The notes below the pieces were generated by a model. The model searched no databases, was not told the origin of the DNA, and saw only the letters and a list, made by a program, of their open reading frames with translations. DNA of 64,000 nucleotides from CAUZJF01 sp965248605 (lineage in GTDB: Bacteria; Chloroflexota; Dehalococcoidia; Lucifugimonadales; CAUZJF01). Made by a program: the position numbers and the translations under genes. The DNA lies in NCBI GenBank assembly GCA_965248605.1, contig CBDFJV010000007.1:1984001-2048000 (forward strand), given 5' to 3'. Shown here in pieces: positions 62,862 through 64,000 of the stretch. The number at the start of each line of letters is the position of its first letter. The stretch's first letter is position 1.

Positions 62862-63761
62862 ATGGCCATCGACACCGTGCCAGACACCGGGACCTGGCGG
62901 GCCAAGACTGGGCTCGCCCAAATGCTCAAGGGCGGGGTCATCATGGACGTGGTCACCGCCGACCAGGCCAAGATTGCCGAGGACGCCGGCGCCGTGGCCG
63001 TGATGGCGCTGGAACGCGTGCCGTCGGACATCCGCAAGGCCGGCGGAGTCGCCCGGATGGCCGACCCGACGAAGATCAAGGAGATCATCGAAGCGGTCAC
63101 GATACCCGTAATGGCGAAATGTCGAATCGGGCACTTCGTCGAGGCCCAAGTCCTCGAAGCCCTCGGGGTCGACTATGCCGACGAATCGGAAGTACTGACG
63201 CCGGCCGACGAGGACAACCACATAGACAAGCACCGTTTCAAGATGCCGTTCGTATGCGGCTGCCGGAATCTTGGCGAAGCCCTCCGTCGCATTGGGGAAG
63301 GGGCCGCGATGATCCGGACCAAGGGCGAAGCCGGCACGGGCAACGTCGTCGAAGCTGTACGGCACGCACGAGCGGTGCTCGGTGAGATTCGTAGAATCCA
63401 AAACATGGATTCCGACGAGCTAATGGCAACTGCAAGGGACATGGGAGCGCCCTTCGAGCTCGTACAAGAGGTTCACGAAACCGGGAAGTTGCCCGTTGTC
63501 AACTTCGCGGCTGGAGGCATAGCGACGCCGGCCGACGCGGCTTTTATGATGCAGCTTGGCGTGGAAGGTGTCTTCGTTGGTTCGGGCATCTTCAAGTCGT
63601 CCAGCCCCGAGCGCATGGCGCAGGCGATCGTCAAAGCGACCACACACTTCGAGGACAAAGACATCATCGCCGAGGTCTCGACAGGACTCGGTGACGCTAT
63701 GCCCGGACTGGACGTCAAGACCATGCCGGTGGAAGAGCAGCTGGCCACACGTGGATGGTAG
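62862..63761 (+). CDS. pdxS: pyridoxal 5'-phosphate synthase subunit PdxS
   Basis: 299 residues; builds PLP from ribose 5-phosphate, glyceraldehyde 3-phosphate and ammonia as a TIM-barrel dodecamer. Landmarks: GLAQMLKGGVIMDVVTADQA, AVAVMALERVPSDIRKAGGV (lysine for ribose phosphate), AKCRIGHFVEAQVLEALGVD, TKGEAGTGNVVEAVRHAR, FAAGGIATPADAAFMMQLG, VGSGIFKS. Full length. Overlaps pdxT. Confidence 0.98.
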   Translation: MAIDTVPDTGTWRAKTGLAQMLKGGVIMDVVTADQAKIAEDAGAVAVMALERVPSDIRKAGGVARMADPTKIKEIIEAVTIPVMAKCRIGHFVEAQVLEALGVDYADESEVLTPADEDNHIDKHRFKMPFVCGCRNLGEALRRIGEGAAMIRTKGEAGTGNVVEAVRHARAVLGEIRRIQNMDSDELMATARDMGAPFELVQEVHETGKLPVVNFAAGGIATPADAAFMMQLGVEGVFVGSGIFKSSSPERMAQAIVKATTHFEDKDIIAEVSTGLGDAMPGLDVKTMPVEEQLATRGW

Positions 63762-64000
63762 AGAGCCAAGAATCGGTATACTGGCGATTCAGGGGGACTT
63801 TCTCGAGCACAAGCAGGCGCTGGCGAAGCTGGAGATTGAAGCCAGCGAAGTCCGTCTTCCCGGCCAGCTCGATGGCATCGACGGCCTGATAATTCCCGGC
63901 GGCGAGAGCACGACTATCGTGCAGCTCATTGACATCTTCGAGTTCAGGCAAGTGCTGACCGAGAGGGTCCGCTCAGGACTGCCGGTCTGGGGCACCTGCG
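63751..64000 (+). CDS. pdxT: pyridoxal 5'-phosphate synthase glutaminase PdxT, N-terminal part
   Basis: 83 codons are visible from GTG 63751, overlapping pdxS by 11 bases; the gene runs off the window. PRIGILAIQGDFLEHKQALA, GLIIPGGESTTIVQLIDIF, and VWGTC ending at the nucleophile cysteine. Supplies ammonia from glutamine to PdxS. Confidence 0.95.
   Translation, partial: MDGREPRIGILAIQGDFLEHKQALAKLEIEASEVRLPGQLDGIDGLIIPGGESTTIVQLIDIFEFRQVLTERVRSGLPVWGTC

Overview
The window looks like chromosome of an uncultured Chloroflexota bacterium, most likely Dehalococcoidia/SAR202-like. This is inferred from the mix of families: paired phytanoyl-CoA dioxygenases, an enolase-superfamily (MR/MLE) enzyme, paired Gfo/Idh/MocA dehydrogenases, DUF1800, NHL, PIG-L and NIPSNAP proteins, in a moderately high-GC background. 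No rRNA or tRNA gene and no CRISPR array was seen.

Housekeeping and metabolic stretches are at the two ends. At the left (1-22.5 kb) are a gluconate-dehydrogenase-subunit-3-like tail, hisB, a zinc alcohol dehydrogenase, an SDR, two Gfo/Idh/MocA enzymes, a double universal-stress protein, a Na/Ca exchanger-like protein, two PhyH dioxygenases, and a run DUF1800 / NHL / membrane metalloprotease-like / PIG-L / NIPSNAP. At the right (47-64 kb) are an MR/MLE enzyme, a response-regulator/thioredoxin-reductase fusion coupled to a cyclic-nucleotide-domain histidine kinase, GrpB and phosphoribosyltransferase-like genes, then eno, an MNT-HEPN fusion, gap, pdxS and the start of pdxT.

Between about 22.6 and 47.0 kb lies a decayed accessory island. 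It has a phage-type repressor control region with three operator-like repeats, phage-type nuclease and PAPS-reductase-like remnants, a second repressor C-terminal domain, secreted proteins of unknown role, an S1-type protease, a broken ABC exporter, and many insertion sequences (IS21, IS256, IS3 and IS1380 families). Its right edge cuts an SDR gene after 40-odd codons.

Mobile DNA dominates the history of the window. Four IS1380-family insertions (3.2, 31.1, 48.8 and 56.4 kb) have (C/T)T(A/T)A-type 5-bp flanks. One is a chimera with two right ends. A full group II intron splits the SDR gene at 5.8-9.0 kb, and splicing would restore the frame exactly. A second intron copy at 37-38 kb has lost its reverse transcriptase and carries an unrelated small membrane-protein gene. 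A 133-bp palindrome-ended repeat occurs twice and looks like a MITE.

The most unusual pattern is in the island. The 3' end of a repressor gene (last ~14 codons, stop and ribosome-binding site) occurs three times in a row, with a single small unknown gene between successive copies. A second phage gene tail (NECEGHCGV-stop) is likewise duplicated around a ~1.3-kb segment. Several genes carry a single in-frame stop or a single frameshift (two zinc ribbons, GrpB, ABC ATPase, nuclease, IS3 transposase). Either decay is ongoing or the consensus sequence has errors. One of these stops, a TGA exactly at a zinc-ligand cysteine position, deserves checking as possible selenocysteine.
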